Assembly (NCBI GenBank): GCA_003194525.1
Contig: NBIV01000001.1
Coordinates: 1,178,001 to 1,242,000 of the forward strand
DNA length: 64,000 nt
Reading direction: 5' to 3'
Origin: Gracilariopsis chorda
Taxonomy: Eukaryota > Rhodophyta > Florideophyceae > Gracilariales > Gracilariaceae
Both the position numbers and the translations under genes were made by a program. The notes under the pieces are model-generated. The model was given only the letters and a program-made list of their open reading frames with translations. It was not told the origin of the DNA and did no database searches. Positions within the stretch are counted from its first letter, which is position 1, and the number at the start of each line of letters is the position of its first letter. Shown piece after piece: positions 20,225-30,050 of this stretch.

Positions 20225-21607
20225 ATGACCACCCGCAAGATATTGCTGCTTGTAGGTGGAGGTCACTCTCACATCCAGGTTGTGAAGAACTTCACACACA
20301 GCACCCATGATACACAATGCATGCTAATCTCCAACTCTCCGGTTGCCGTTTATAGCGGAATGCTTCCGGCAGTAATCGCAGGTTTAATTCCATACGAAGA
20401 CTCATTGGTGCATCTTCAACCGCTTTGCGAAGCTCACAACTTTCATTTCATCCACGGAACAGTAACGCAAATCGACCCTCAAAACAAGCGAGTGTACTTC
20501 AACGCACCACAATCATCGATACAATTCACTCTGCATTATGACGTGCTATCGATAGATGTGGGCAGTCGCACCCGTGATGTGAACGATGTATCCCAACCAA
20601 CCATGACAAACGCTAAGACACAATTACCACTAATCGTGCGCACTCGGCCCATACTTCATCTTGAAGACTCCATATCTGAGTATGAGAGTCTGGCCAAGGA
20701 GGCTTCTTTGCCATGTGCGCGGGTGGTGGTGATAGGTGCAGGTGCAGCTGGAGTTGAGCTAGCGCTTGCGCTGGAAGCGCGATTGAAGCGGTCGTTGGAC
20801 GAGACGGTAGTGAGAATAGTATCACAACATGACACCTTAGTATCGCAATTCGGACGCATGTCTGGCGCTGCTGTGGCGGCGGAGTGTCGACGACGTGGTA
20901 TTCAGATGCACATTGGACAGCCCGTTATTTCAGTGAAAGACGGTGTAGTTCGCTTGAAGGACGGGACTGAGTTCACCTACGACATGGCAGTAATCGCGAC
21001 GGGCGCAGCCGCGCATGACTGGGTCCGCAGGACGGGGCTCGTAACGGATGAAGATGGATGGCTTGTTGTGGAGCGGACATTGCAATGTAAGGGCTTTGCT
21101 GACGTGTTTGCGGCAGGGGACTGTATTTCATTTGGGGGAGCATTCGGGAAGCAGTTTCCGCCAAAGGCGGGTGTGTACGCTGTAAGAGAGGGCCCCACCT
21201 TGACACATAACTTGCAAAAGGTATTGGGAAACCGAGGTACCTTGATGGAATTTACGCCGCAGGCTTCTTTCCTCTCTCTTCTGTCCACTGGTGATGGAAG
21301 GGGAATTGGCACAAAGCATGGGCTTGCCTTCAAGGGTACGTGGGTGTACCGACTTAAGAACTTCATCGATGAGCGGTGGCAGGAACGTTTTCGGGTTTCG
21401 TGGGGAACGGATGGACGGGTGGAGGATGGCCAGGAGGATGTGGACGGACAGTTTGATGGTACCGCTGCGGAAGGAGCGGCTTTGCTGCTTTGCTCGGAAG
21501 ATCTCAACCAGAGCGATAGCTTCGAGAAGCAACTGTCTGTACTACGGAGAATGGACTGTGATGACGACTTTCGAGAGGAGCTGCTTAAGTGCGTGCAATC
21601 GACGTGA
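20225..21607 (+). CDS. FAD/NAD(P)-dependent oxidoreductase related to the N-terminal domain of SelD fusion proteins
   Basis: A two-dinucleotide-fold flavoprotein of 460 residues. The FAD-binding fold starts with LLVGGGHSHIQVV (8-20), followed by AVYSGMLPAVIAG (about 42-54). The NAD(P) fold is VVVIGAGAAGVELALALEAR (about 167-186), and the second FAD contact is FADVFAAGDCISFGG (about 294-308). The GGGHSH and YSGMLPG-type motifs are characteristic of the NADH-dehydrogenase-like domain found fused upstream of selenide-water dikinase in many bacteria and algae. Here the protein ends shortly after the region that would precede the kinase domain (RRMDCDDDF), so it is free-standing. Substrate unknown. 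Start: first ATG after an A-rich leader. Confidence 0.88.
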   Translation: MTTRKILLLVGGGHSHIQVVKNFTHSTHDTQCMLISNSPVAVYSGMLPAVIAGLIPYEDSLVHLQPLCEAHNFHFIHGTVTQIDPQNKRVYFNAPQSSIQFTLHYDVLSIDVGSRTRDVNDVSQPTMTNAKTQLPLIVRTRPILHLEDSISEYESLAKEASLPCARVVVIGAGAAGVELALALEARLKRSLDETVVRIVSQHDTLVSQFGRMSGAAVAAECRRRGIQMHIGQPVISVKDGVVRLKDGTEFTYDMAVIATGAAAHDWVRRTGLVTDEDGWLVVERTLQCKGFADVFAAGDCISFGGAFGKQFPPKAGVYAVREGPTLTHNLQKVLGNRGTLMEFTPQASFLSLLSTGDGRGIGTKHGLAFKGTWVYRLKNFIDERWQERFRVSWGTDGRVEDGQEDVDGQFDGTAAEGAALLLCSEDLNQSDSFEKQLSVLRRMDCDDDFREELLKCVQST

Positions 21608-21962
21608 AGCCTAAGAGTATCTAACGCGATGACTGAAAGGAATCCAGAAGCTCCTAGAATGTGTTATGTAACTCCGTTGCGTATTTGCTTGTGAACATAG
21701 GAGATGGTTCTATCCGGTTACATCAAACCCGATAGGCGAAAAAGAAGGTACCAGTACCACTCTATGGTTAGGTACAGTGTTAACTATCTCGTGCTTCCTT
21801 GTCTAAAGCGACCAAAACCAAATGCGGCTCCGTGAGCGAGCTATTCAAGACGAACGAGACTTGCATGCAATGGGCAGTCTGGGCAATCTACTGCCCAACG
21901 GAGCGGAGGGAGTACCATATGAAGCAGTTCGTGTACAGAGTCAGTGGGAAAGAGCCGTGAAG

Positions 21963-21989
21963 GAAGCTGGGCATAATATGCCCGGCTTC
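21963..21989. repeat. Inverted repeat, 12-bp arms, 3-base loop
   Basis: The left arm GAAGCTGGGCAT (21963-21974) pairs with ATGCCCGGCTTC (21978-21989) with a single G-T wobble, around the loop AAT. Confidence 0.85.
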
Positions 21990-21991
21990 GT

Positions 21992-22032
21992 TATATTATA
22001 TTGAGCACATAATATGTGCTCAATATAATATA
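21992..22032. repeat. Near-perfect palindrome, 20-bp arms with a single central base
   Basis: The left arm 21992-22011 is the exact reverse complement of 22013-22032, leaving only base 22012 unpaired. The sequence is AT-rich at both ends with GAGCACAT/ATGTGCTC in the middle. It begins two bases after the previous inverted repeat ends, so the pair forms a compound palindromic site. Confidence 0.9.
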
Positions 22033-22662
22033 CTATGCTCCAGGAAATCTGCTACTGCTACTAATGTTGGAGCAAAAGAAGTACCGAATTTTGCAGTGTA
22101 TGAGACCGTTCAGTACGCGATAGTGAGTGAGGAGAGTAGAGATGAAGGCGCAACGAACCCCGCTGTTTTAATGACGAATCGAGCAAAGGCAGTGTCCACT
22201 GAGGCAGTTCGTGTGAAACGCCAGTGGACGAGAACGATCGGGGACGGTAGAGATGTGAACTCAATGTACGGTCTGTGTAAACTTCAGCCATGCCAAAAGC
22301 ATTTAAGAGTCGTTCGAATCACGATTCTTTACGATCGCTCCCCTTGTACCTTTCTTCCTGTGCTGTCCAACCTGCTCGGATGCCGCTACATTAGTATGAC
22401 GTACAAATCTAGAGAGCGTCGCTCATGTCCTTCAGGATCCAATATTCCTTTGCTTTTGGTGCAGTCCTTCGAGTTACTTTATGTGCATCTAAACCTGTGT
22501 CGAGGTTGTCAATGATGCCCCAATGATGAGAGTACGACTAACGTATAACTCTAACAAAAGCCTTCCTGGACTAAACTGAGACGCATGAACAAACCAAAGA
22601 CATGGATTGAACTCTGAAGGGCACAAGGGCAAAAGGCACAAGGGCAAAATTTAGTTTCAACA

Positions 22663-22735
22663 TAGCATCGCTGGGTTTCGATCCCAGGACCGCTGGGTTA
22701 TGGGCCCAGCACGCTAACCACTGCGCCACGATGCT
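22663..22735 (-). tRNA. Initiator tRNA-Met (CAT anticodon)
   Basis: Reading the minus strand, the 7-bp acceptor stem AGCATCG/CGATGCT closes a full cloverleaf. The anticodon stem is CTGGG/CCCAG around loop CCCATAA, giving anticodon CAT. Initiator hallmarks are present: an A1-T72 pair, three consecutive G-C pairs at the base of the anticodon stem, and a T-loop reading ATCGAAA in place of TTC. The discriminator base is A (22663), no CCA is encoded, and there is no intron. A short T run follows downstream on the minus strand, as expected for RNA polymerase III termination. The arms CTGGG/CCCAG pair in the T-stem as well. Confidence 0.96.
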
Positions 22736-23183
22736 CTCAAAATCCTGACAGAATTAAGTGTGTCTGAAATTATTATACCCCTTGTAGAGTTAAGCAAACA
22801 AATCGATTGCGTTCCGGGCGCCATGGTGTGTTCTCTTCTCGTGTGATGCACATAAGCTGCTAGCCTTACTGCAAGGGTAGTCTGAAAGAGAACACGAACA
22901 TTCTGCGACGGTCGCCGACGCGTTGAGGCCACTTGCAGAGTGCTCAGTGACCCGCAGCTTCCAGTTCGATTGTACACACGTCACCAGTTAGCCTCAGTTT
23001 CATTGCCGATCGTGCACAGATCCTTTAGTGCATCCACACAGCTTTTCATTCTGCGTTGACGCCTCCGGCCGTTCACATGCGCAATATTCACCAGTCTTCC
23101 TCGTACTACCAATTCTTCTGCTGTCTAAGTTTCTTCTTCCGTCATTAACTCTCCTTTACCCGTCCGGGTACCCCACATCAACC

Positions 23184-24038
23184 ATGTCCCTTTCACACCC
23201 ACGTTCATACAACACAACGCGTAACTTCCTGGCACTCGCAGCCGTAACCCTGTTACCGCTCACCATATTCCTCGAACGCGCTTCTCCCGCCCGTCTGAAC
23301 GCATGCTACATCCGACGCGAACTACAATCACCCCCGCCCCCACTCATCCCACTGCGCGATAGCGTCCTGCACAATTACTCCGTCTACATCATGTGGACCG
23401 CAATGTTCCTACTCGCCCTTCTGCCACACGCACGCCCTAAAGCCTTGTTCTCTCTAACCTATGCCTCGCTCTGGTTTCACGCAACCTACATTTACCTCGC
23501 AGCCTTCAAAGCCCCACTACAAGATTTCAACTGCGCAGGTCGTCACAAGTCCTATCCAAACGGCATATCAGGTCACTACTGTTATTTCATCTTCGTAGCC
23601 TTCACAGCTGCTAGATACGCACGCAGTCGACTCAAATCCAATCCCAACGCCTCGCCAGGCATCAAAGCGGCAGCAGCAGCACTCATGTCACTGTTTGGTG
23701 TTGGCGGCGTTGCAACTTTGTACCGCACCTTCTTTCACGGTTATCATTCCGCGCGTCAGATATCCTACGGTGCCTCTCTGGGGATTTTCGCTCACTGTGT
23801 CTTGGATTACATTCTCTTTCAAGAGGACAGTGGTTTCACCACTTATTTGCGCTTGCTCTTCCTGCTGGCAAATTCGACAACTAGTCTCACTCTATATTTC
23901 CGATTGTGGCCACATGAAGCTGCTGGGCCTGCCATTTCGTTTGGCAATCTTGTCTTTCACGCCTCACTGTGGGTAATTCTTCTCGTTTGCACCTACTATC
24001 TTAGAGCAGCGGAAGAAAACCCTGCAAAGGAGGCTTAG
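23184..24038 (+). CDS. PAP2/FIT-like polytopic membrane protein, probable lipid phosphatase
   Basis: The 284-residue protein has about six hydrophobic segments. Two polar motifs match the catalytic pattern of PAP2-type or FIT lipid phosphatases: NGISGH at 126-131, with the Ser-Gly-His triad, and YRTFFHGYHSARQ at 180-192, with conserved Arg, His and His. The second motif is close to the dolichyl-diphosphatase pattern; the first is closer to FIT (fat-storage-inducing) proteins. A role in ER lipid diphosphate hydrolysis is likely but the substrate is open. The start at 23184 has an ACC-ATG context; the frame is open 52 codons further upstream to 23028, with a hydrophobic stretch. Converges on CAP-H with 144 bp between stops. 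Confidence 0.7.
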   Translation: MSLSHPRSYNTTRNFLALAAVTLLPLTIFLERASPARLNACYIRRELQSPPPPLIPLRDSVLHNYSVYIMWTAMFLLALLPHARPKALFSLTYASLWFHATYIYLAAFKAPLQDFNCAGRHKSYPNGISGHYCYFIFVAFTAARYARSRLKSNPNASPGIKAAAAALMSLFGVGGVATLYRTFFHGYHSARQISYGASLGIFAHCVLDYILFQEDSGFTTYLRLLFLLANSTTSLTLYFRLWPHEAAGPAISFGNLVFHASLWVILLVCTYYLRAAEENPAKEA

Positions 24039-24182
24039 CAGCACACCCAAAAGCCTAACACTACATCATCATCACCGCTCCAACAGCGCTGTTACTGACT
24101 TCATAACTTAATATCCTCATATATACACTTGTCGCGTCCCTGCAAAAAACTTTGTCTAGTAAATGTGAACTACACACAAGTT

Positions 24183-26552
24183 TCAACAAACTGCGTCCAC
24201 CTGGCCGTCGCTTTCCGCTCTCACAATCAGATCTTTCAACGATTGTCCCTCCCCTTGTGTGATCTTTAACTGCTTTTCATTGGCGAGGTGAAGCAAGCAG
24301 ATAAACACGTAGGGAACGGATACATCCGAGACTGATGACGCAGGCACGATTGACGGGATGCTTGACACAATGCTCTGAAGGTTTTGCACGCCTCCATCCC
24401 TCACATCTGGCAACCCGCATGAAGTTTCATGTGAACAGTTTTCGACATTCTGTTCCCCATCTTCACGATCTTTCATTCCGGCTCTTTTTCCTTCGCTCTC
24501 GGATCCTCCGCATAGCTTGGTCCATATTCCTACTTTCAGTTGTCGTACATCCACTCTCTTGGCTACCTTCGCGTAGTTGATGTCAATTTTTTCGACTCGA
24601 GTGGGCTCTGCAATCAATTCAACCCCAACTTCACCATCACCGTCGAAATCCATTTGGTCTTGACCGCCTTCAGCATAGTCGTCCAAACCTTTAAACTCAG
24701 CTGGACAGTAATTTTCAGTATCCCCAGGATTGTCAAAATCGTACCAGTTTTGTGAATCTCCGGAGTCAGGTTCTTCGCCAACTCGTCCGTATAACTTACC
24801 ACCACCCTTAACGAACATCTTGGGCTTCAGAAACAAAGCGTACAGGGACTGTATAGAAAGATGGTGGTCTTCCGGAAGTGTGATTTTTTTTTTCGAGAAG
24901 CCGTTTCGCACAGCTGTCGACATTTGGATCAAGGATTCCCGCTTTGCCGGAGCAAATTTCTCAGCAAAGTCAATTGGAGGAGCTTCTGAAGAGAAGTCAA
25001 GCAGCATTGCGTTCTTATCCTTTGGTTTCCTGCCCCCCCTCTTCTTTGAGCCTGCCTCGCTATCAGGTTTGGCAGTGCTCATGACTCTGAAGGTCCAATG
25101 GCGCGGTCCTGCCCAACCGACAAGTGCGTTAGTGTCAAAGTAGGAGTAATCAGAGTGATCCAGCATCGTAACACCAGCTTCCACTAGATCAACGCTACCT
25201 CGTCCAATTGCGACTACATTGGCTAGGCCTGGTCCCACCGAGTTTCGGGTCTGATTTGCTCCGCTTACGTCCAAAGTAACATCGTCGCAATCAGCCGGAC
25301 TCGCCATATCGAACGGTACCTCTGGGGGTGGCAACACTCCCATATCTGAATTGTCTTGCAAATCATTGTCATCGTAACCAAAGCTATGTTCTGCGAGTTC
25401 ACTGCCATCATTTAGCAATGTATTCGACGTGGATGTCCGAGCTTCGTCCAACGGTTCACCACTGGCAGAGCTGAGTCTTCGAACGGTGATTGCAGACTGC
25501 TTTGACTTGAAGTAGCGTAAAAACGGTGCGCATATAGTATCATTCTCGGTAATTGGTTGTTGTGGTAACCACTTTGAAATGTCGTACAAGGCCTCCTCGA
25601 GAGCGTCGTTTTCATCACCCATACGCACAAGGTGATCCGCGACTTCTCCACTGTCGAAGATGACTTGGGCATTGGGCCCAATGGGCAAATTGTTCATTAA
25701 CATACTTGAGGCGCCACCTTCGTCAAACGCAGCGGACATCTTCTGAAACAGAGGATCAACAGCGAGATCAGTCTCAAGCTTGAGCGAAGTGATGTTCTTT
25801 AGGTTTGTCTCCAAAGTGACCGTGCCGGCCTTTCTGCCGTTCCGTCTTTGCCTCCTTCCATTGTCCGTGCTTTCAGAGTTTTCTTCAAGGTTGTTAGAAC
25901 CGTCTTCGTTTCCGCTCCTCGACAGTCCGCCGAGCACTTTGAACGCGTTTGTGTGAACAGAGTCTACCCGAGAACAGTAAATCTTCACGCCTGCATCAAG
26001 AGTAACGCCAGCCAACTGAAAATTGGTTCCGGTTGGTGGCGTGTTTCCAACGTCATCCTCAAACAACACTGTTCTTGGTAATTGGTCTTCGTTTGTATCA
26101 TTCTTGACTAGCATGGACATATAGTCGATGAGGTTCAACGTCCATGTGTTCCGAGCGTTGATCTTATTATCCTGGCAGAGCTTAATGGTTTCAGAATACA
26201 TGTGCGCAATTTCCTGACGAGAAAGCGCAGGTAGTCTGGAGCGGTTCGCCGAATCGCGCGGGGTGTATCGCCCAGACGGTCTGACGACTGAGGAGCGGTG
26301 AAGTGGAGGTCTGGGCGTTCTGAATGGGGTGCGCGCTGAAGTTCGGGGTGGAATTCGAGAAGGGGTTCGAGACAGCGCTCTCGATGGTGTTGTTGGTGTG
26401 AGCGTTTTGGAGGGGGTGCATGCCGGCGTGGAAGATGTGCTTAGGGATGGCTTTCGTTTCTGTGGGGTGCCGCCCAGAATATGAAAGTTACTTAGGCGCC
26501 GACGACGCCCGGATTGAGGGTTGCTGTTGGGGCTGGGCGCCACTGCCGCCAT
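24183..26552 (-). CDS. CAPH: Condensin complex subunit 2 (CAP-H / Brn1 / barren kleisin)
   Basis: Kleisin subunit bridging the SMC2-SMC4 heads of condensin I. The 789-residue protein begins with a basic Ser/Thr/Pro/Arg-rich tail carrying many TPSR-like repeats (about 20-90), as in phospho-regulated condensin N-termini. A conserved N-terminal kleisin block follows (LSRQEIAHMYSETIKLCQDN). Barren motifs are FDEGGASSMLMNNLPIG and GWAGPRHWTFR in the middle, LFLKPKMFVKGGG, and a C-terminal winged-helix-like block with INYAKVAKRVDVRQLKVGIW and CLLHLANEKQLKI. The start ATG at 26552 has a GCC-ATG-G context; the frame is open 124 codons further upstream but without similarity. Converges on the PAP2-like gene. 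Confidence 0.93.
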   Translation of the reverse strand: MAAVAPSPNSNPQSGRRRRLSNFHILGGTPQKRKPSLSTSSTPACTPSKTLTPTTPSRALSRTPSRIPPRTSARTPFRTPRPPLHRSSVVRPSGRYTPRDSANRSRLPALSRQEIAHMYSETIKLCQDNKINARNTWTLNLIDYMSMLVKNDTNEDQLPRTVLFEDDVGNTPPTGTNFQLAGVTLDAGVKIYCSRVDSVHTNAFKVLGGLSRSGNEDGSNNLEENSESTDNGRRQRRNGRKAGTVTLETNLKNITSLKLETDLAVDPLFQKMSAAFDEGGASSMLMNNLPIGPNAQVIFDSGEVADHLVRMGDENDALEEALYDISKWLPQQPITENDTICAPFLRYFKSKQSAITVRRLSSASGEPLDEARTSTSNTLLNDGSELAEHSFGYDDNDLQDNSDMGVLPPPEVPFDMASPADCDDVTLDVSGANQTRNSVGPGLANVVAIGRGSVDLVEAGVTMLDHSDYSYFDTNALVGWAGPRHWTFRVMSTAKPDSEAGSKKRGGRKPKDKNAMLLDFSSEAPPIDFAEKFAPAKRESLIQMSTAVRNGFSKKKITLPEDHHLSIQSLYALFLKPKMFVKGGGKLYGRVGEEPDSGDSQNWYDFDNPGDTENYCPAEFKGLDDYAEGGQDQMDFDGDGEVGVELIAEPTRVEKIDINYAKVAKRVDVRQLKVGIWTKLCGGSESEGKRAGMKDREDGEQNVENCSHETSCGLPDVRDGGVQNLQSIVSSIPSIVPASSVSDVSVPYVFICLLHLANEKQLKITQGEGQSLKDLIVRAESDGQVDAVC

Positions 26553-28732
26553 GGCGCGCTGGTGGAATGATGCAGAGTGAGACTTCCCTGGAAGCCAAAG
26601 TGAGCAGCTGGATGCGCGAGTCAAACGAAATGCGTGAAGCGCAACTGGAGGGATGGCCGAAGGAGAAAGAAATGTAATCAATCTGGAGAGAGAGATACTG
26701 CGGAAGAGCTTCTGTGAAGATTCACGCTGTTTCGTTTCGGTGTTTCGCACAGGGAGCCTCGATTGCACTCTGGCAGTCAACGTTTGAATTTTCAAAGTCA
26801 TGGGAGAGCACTCTGCGTTTTTTGAACTTGAAAAGCAAAAATTGAAGAAAATGGAACTATTTCTGGTTGTACCAATTTCGACTTTTCCGTGCCGAACCCA
26901 TTTGTTTTTGTGAGCCCCAATCACATCAACATAGAGATACGCTACAACATTCTTTGTGTTCGACCTTCCGAAGGGTGAACAAGGGTTATTAAGGATATCT
27001 ATCGTGAACGGTTAGCAATCATACAAGCTCTATTTGAGAAATGGGTTAATTTGAGACGAGTTGGTTGCCAAAAAGATGGCTAATGTAGAGCAAAACCTGT
27101 TTTTCGTTTTAGTAATTAGCACACTTCTAGCGCAGATCCAAATTACAGCCGTTGGTGTATCAAAGTGTCAATGACAGGTGCGTTATGTTTTTAGGAAGTG
27201 CCAGAATCGCCAAAACTGTAGTTCTTTTACAAGGCATGGAAACTTGAAAGTAAAGTACTCAAGTTGAAAGCTCGTGCGTCCTCTTCGCAGAAGAAGGAAA
27301 AGCGGTTAGACTGTACAAAGAAGCATATTAGCTGTGGTAAACGTTTCTTGTGTAGCTGTTGCCTTTTTTTCCAAAATACGCAGACCAAACGCCTTTACCC
27401 TCGTATTGCGGAAAAGAAAGCAATAATGCCCGTCATCTTAACATTGCCTGAACTAATAAGTTAGTTTTTGCAATAGTCTGCTCTATTGTGGTTCCAACTA
27501 ACAAGAGCCAGTGCCACTATGACAAAAAGAACGCAGGTTTAAAGAGACGATAAAAAGTCCAAGCTCGTCCTCGTCTCAAATTAACCCTCTTCTTCGTCTA
27601 CCATTGTTGCTGGCGTACCAAAATCTGCGCAAAATTTTACATATAAGGTCATGACTGTGTTCCAAATTAAGCCATGCTGATTGTGTTGATACATCTTAGC
27701 AGCAAGCTGATCCTGACCAGCAGTGGCGTCTCGAAGGATGAGCACTGCCAGCCACGCAAGCGCAGAATTAAGCACATTGCGACCTAAACAGTCAGAGTAC
27801 ATCGACCGCAAACGTGCAACTGATCAACAGATTGCTAGCCTTCTCTTCTGGTCCATGGTGCCACTCATATATGTTCATGTCTATATGCAGTGATAATGAA
27901 AATGAGCAAATCTGCTCTCTGACTCGCCTTTTTCATAGAAAGCTCTTCTCGTACTGCCTGCGCACACAGCATTGAGTCTTGACATTGCCTGTCGCGTCTA
28001 GCTGCGATGTGATCTCAGCAATTCGTCAACAAAGCCAAGGTCTCGACGAATGAACTGTGAGAATCTTGACAGATCGGCTGCTGCGCTATCTGGAAAGAGA
28101 GCGGTTAACGGTTACAGATGCCTGCCCTGAAATGGAAAATCCTTTGCATGACCCCCCAGCCTAAACATTACGTGGGATCCGACTAGCTAGACAAGCTACC
28201 GGCTTCATAGCTTTACTTTTTTGAGCGGATAAGACTATTTTGCGGAGGTGCTGCGACCATGTGGTAATTCGTTTTGACGCCAGTTTTAACAAAGAACAAA
28301 ATTCTACAGGCGTGAATTTGCGAGGTTTGGGGCACCAAAGGTAGTATACGTCAAGATTTATGTCAAAACACTTGTCAAATGAGCATCTTGAAAGCATTTG
28401 CATTCGTTTACCAACAGCAACGCTATTCTCGGAATGATGTGTTATGAACATTCACACATCCAACAAAGCACTATGCGTGCATGCTCTATTTACATCGCCC
28501 ATGTTGTGCAACGCCCTATCCTTGCAAGCTGCATGGGCTGGGCCTAACGCAGAACACTCATAAAACAGCAATACTGACTACAGTATGCAAGCCCTGGACA
28601 TCAAATGCAACCAACAGCACGTGTGGACATCAGCACCACAGCAGGAAATGGACGAGAAATATATCTCAAAGCCAAGGTCGTCTGCCTTGCACAACTGCTT
28701 TCGTCAGCGCAAAAAGATCATCCGTTTAGCTT
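26553..28732. other. Intergenic, no supported gene
   Basis: About 2.2 kb upstream of CAP-H and downstream of the methyltransferase-like gene. Frames are all under 100 codons and look unrelated to known families. AT content is higher around 26950-27560. I see nothing else of note. Confidence 0.4.
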
Positions 28733-29683
28733 TCAGGTTGATGATGCACGTGTAGAAGATTCCGGGGGATATATTTGGTCAAACATCTTCTGAACAGCTT
28801 CGTGGTTGCCTTCAAGGTTTTGGAACTTCTTCTTCCTCCTCATAATGGCGATGCCCTGTCTCTCACTGCCACCAATAGAATCAACGATATCATAATAGTG
28901 AAGAACTCTTGCATACTTGCGATGAGTCCATATCCGTTCGGCGTCATGAACAACGACCACACTGTGATCTCCAATGTACGACAAAGCCTTCACGGCACAA
29001 TCCACTCGCGCTCGCCCATCTATCAAAACCATATCAAAGATTGGAACGCGGAGATTGTCAATTTGATCGACGTACTTTTTGAACACCTTGTAGTCACCTT
29101 CTTCAAACGGACTGCTCACTCCCCAGCCCTTGGTGCCTCTAGCAATCGGGACGCAGTTGTACTGCAGGTGCTTCAACTCAGGACGCTTTGAGATTTGGTC
29201 AATCATCTTGGTACACCAAGTTTCGTCATGTTCAATCGAGTACGCTCGCTTCGCAAACTGCGGGAAGTTGTGGGTGCTTCCTCCGCTGCCCCATTCCAAG
29301 TACGTATCAATATTGTTCATGTGACGCAGCACCATGTTAACTTCAACGACGCCCATCCAAATAGATTGATAGCTGACATTGAGTGTCTTAAGTAGCAACT
29401 CTTGTTCCTTCTTCTCAAGCTTGTGCAAAGAGTCAGCAATCAAAGAAGATACACCAACCTCATTGGGAGACTCATCGGAGAGATCGCGAGCTTCAACATG
29501 AGCAATCACACCCTGTGGCACCTTTTCGGGCAGGACGCATTGGGATTGATAGTAGGTCCTTGATAAGAGGGTCACACTTATGGTAATGGCGAAAGTGGCA
29601 GCGAAGAAAAAGGAGGGAGGGGAGGAAATCCTACTGCGCATTTTCTCGAAACTGGAGCGGGATGGTACGGCAGAACCCTTCAT
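28733..29683 (-). CDS. Type II membrane protein with a methyltransferase-like domain
   Basis: The 316-residue protein has a short basic cytoplasmic tail and one membrane segment (about 24-44: FFFAATFAITISVTLL), then a lumenal domain, suggesting a Golgi-resident enzyme. The lumenal part has a nucleotide-binding-like motif YLEWGSGGSTHNF (about 127-139), an acidic strand end AYSIEHDETW, then FDMVLIDGRARVDCAVKAL and VVVVHDAERIW. These are arranged like motifs I to VI of SAM-dependent methyltransferases. The EWGSGGST and IDGRAR blocks are shared with an uncharacterised algal and protist family. Acceptor unknown; methylation of a cell-wall polysaccharide is conceivable but not shown. Confidence 0.8.
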   Translation of the reverse strand: MKGSAVPSRSSFEKMRSRISSPPSFFFAATFAITISVTLLSRTYYQSQCVLPEKVPQGVIAHVEARDLSDESPNEVGVSSLIADSLHKLEKKEQELLLKTLNVSYQSIWMGVVEVNMVLRHMNNIDTYLEWGSGGSTHNFPQFAKRAYSIEHDETWCTKMIDQISKRPELKHLQYNCVPIARGTKGWGVSSPFEEGDYKVFKKYVDQIDNLRVPIFDMVLIDGRARVDCAVKALSYIGDHSVVVVHDAERIWTHRKYARVLHYYDIVDSIGGSERQGIAIMRRKKKFQNLEGNHEAVQKMFDQIYPPESSTRASST

Positions 29684-30028
29684 TAGCTGAGAGTGCTACG
29701 AGGACGGAGGTTGTTAGCAAGGGAATATAAGAGACAGCGGTTTGGCCCGGCCGGAACAGGAGACAGTGGGGCGACAGGGTATCGCCGACAGAGGAGGTGA
29801 GTGAGGTGGCTACTGTTTGAGACGGGCTCTGCAGAAAATGGGTGACGCACGTGTTAAGTACAGTTAAAACGGCGGAACAAAACGTGGGGGAAGGTTCGGG
29901 TGTGCGGTTTGGGTAGGTTACTTTACCGTTGGTTGACCGCTACCCCGGGCAGAGCGTGGAACATGTGTGCACACTCAGCAAGGTGCTGGGTTCGCAGCTC
30001 AGGCGGATTGGTGACAGAAGAGAGCTCT

Positions 30029-30050
30029 AGCAGCAGCAGCAGCAGCAGCA
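30029..30050. repeat. (AGC)n microsatellite
   Basis: A run of about seven AGC triplets in non-coding sequence. Confidence 0.9.

Larger units (their letters stand above)
21608..22662. other. Intergenic with palindromes and diverged duplicated segments
   Basis: No supported gene. The stretch contains two adjacent inverted repeats (21963-21989 and 21992-22032) and three diverged copies of a short motif with a GAGGCAGTTCGTGT-like core (near 21921, 22102 and 22200). A 15-bp direct repeat (GGCACAAGGGCAAAA) lies near 22620-22650, just downstream of the tRNA gene's 3' end. Confidence 0.6.
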
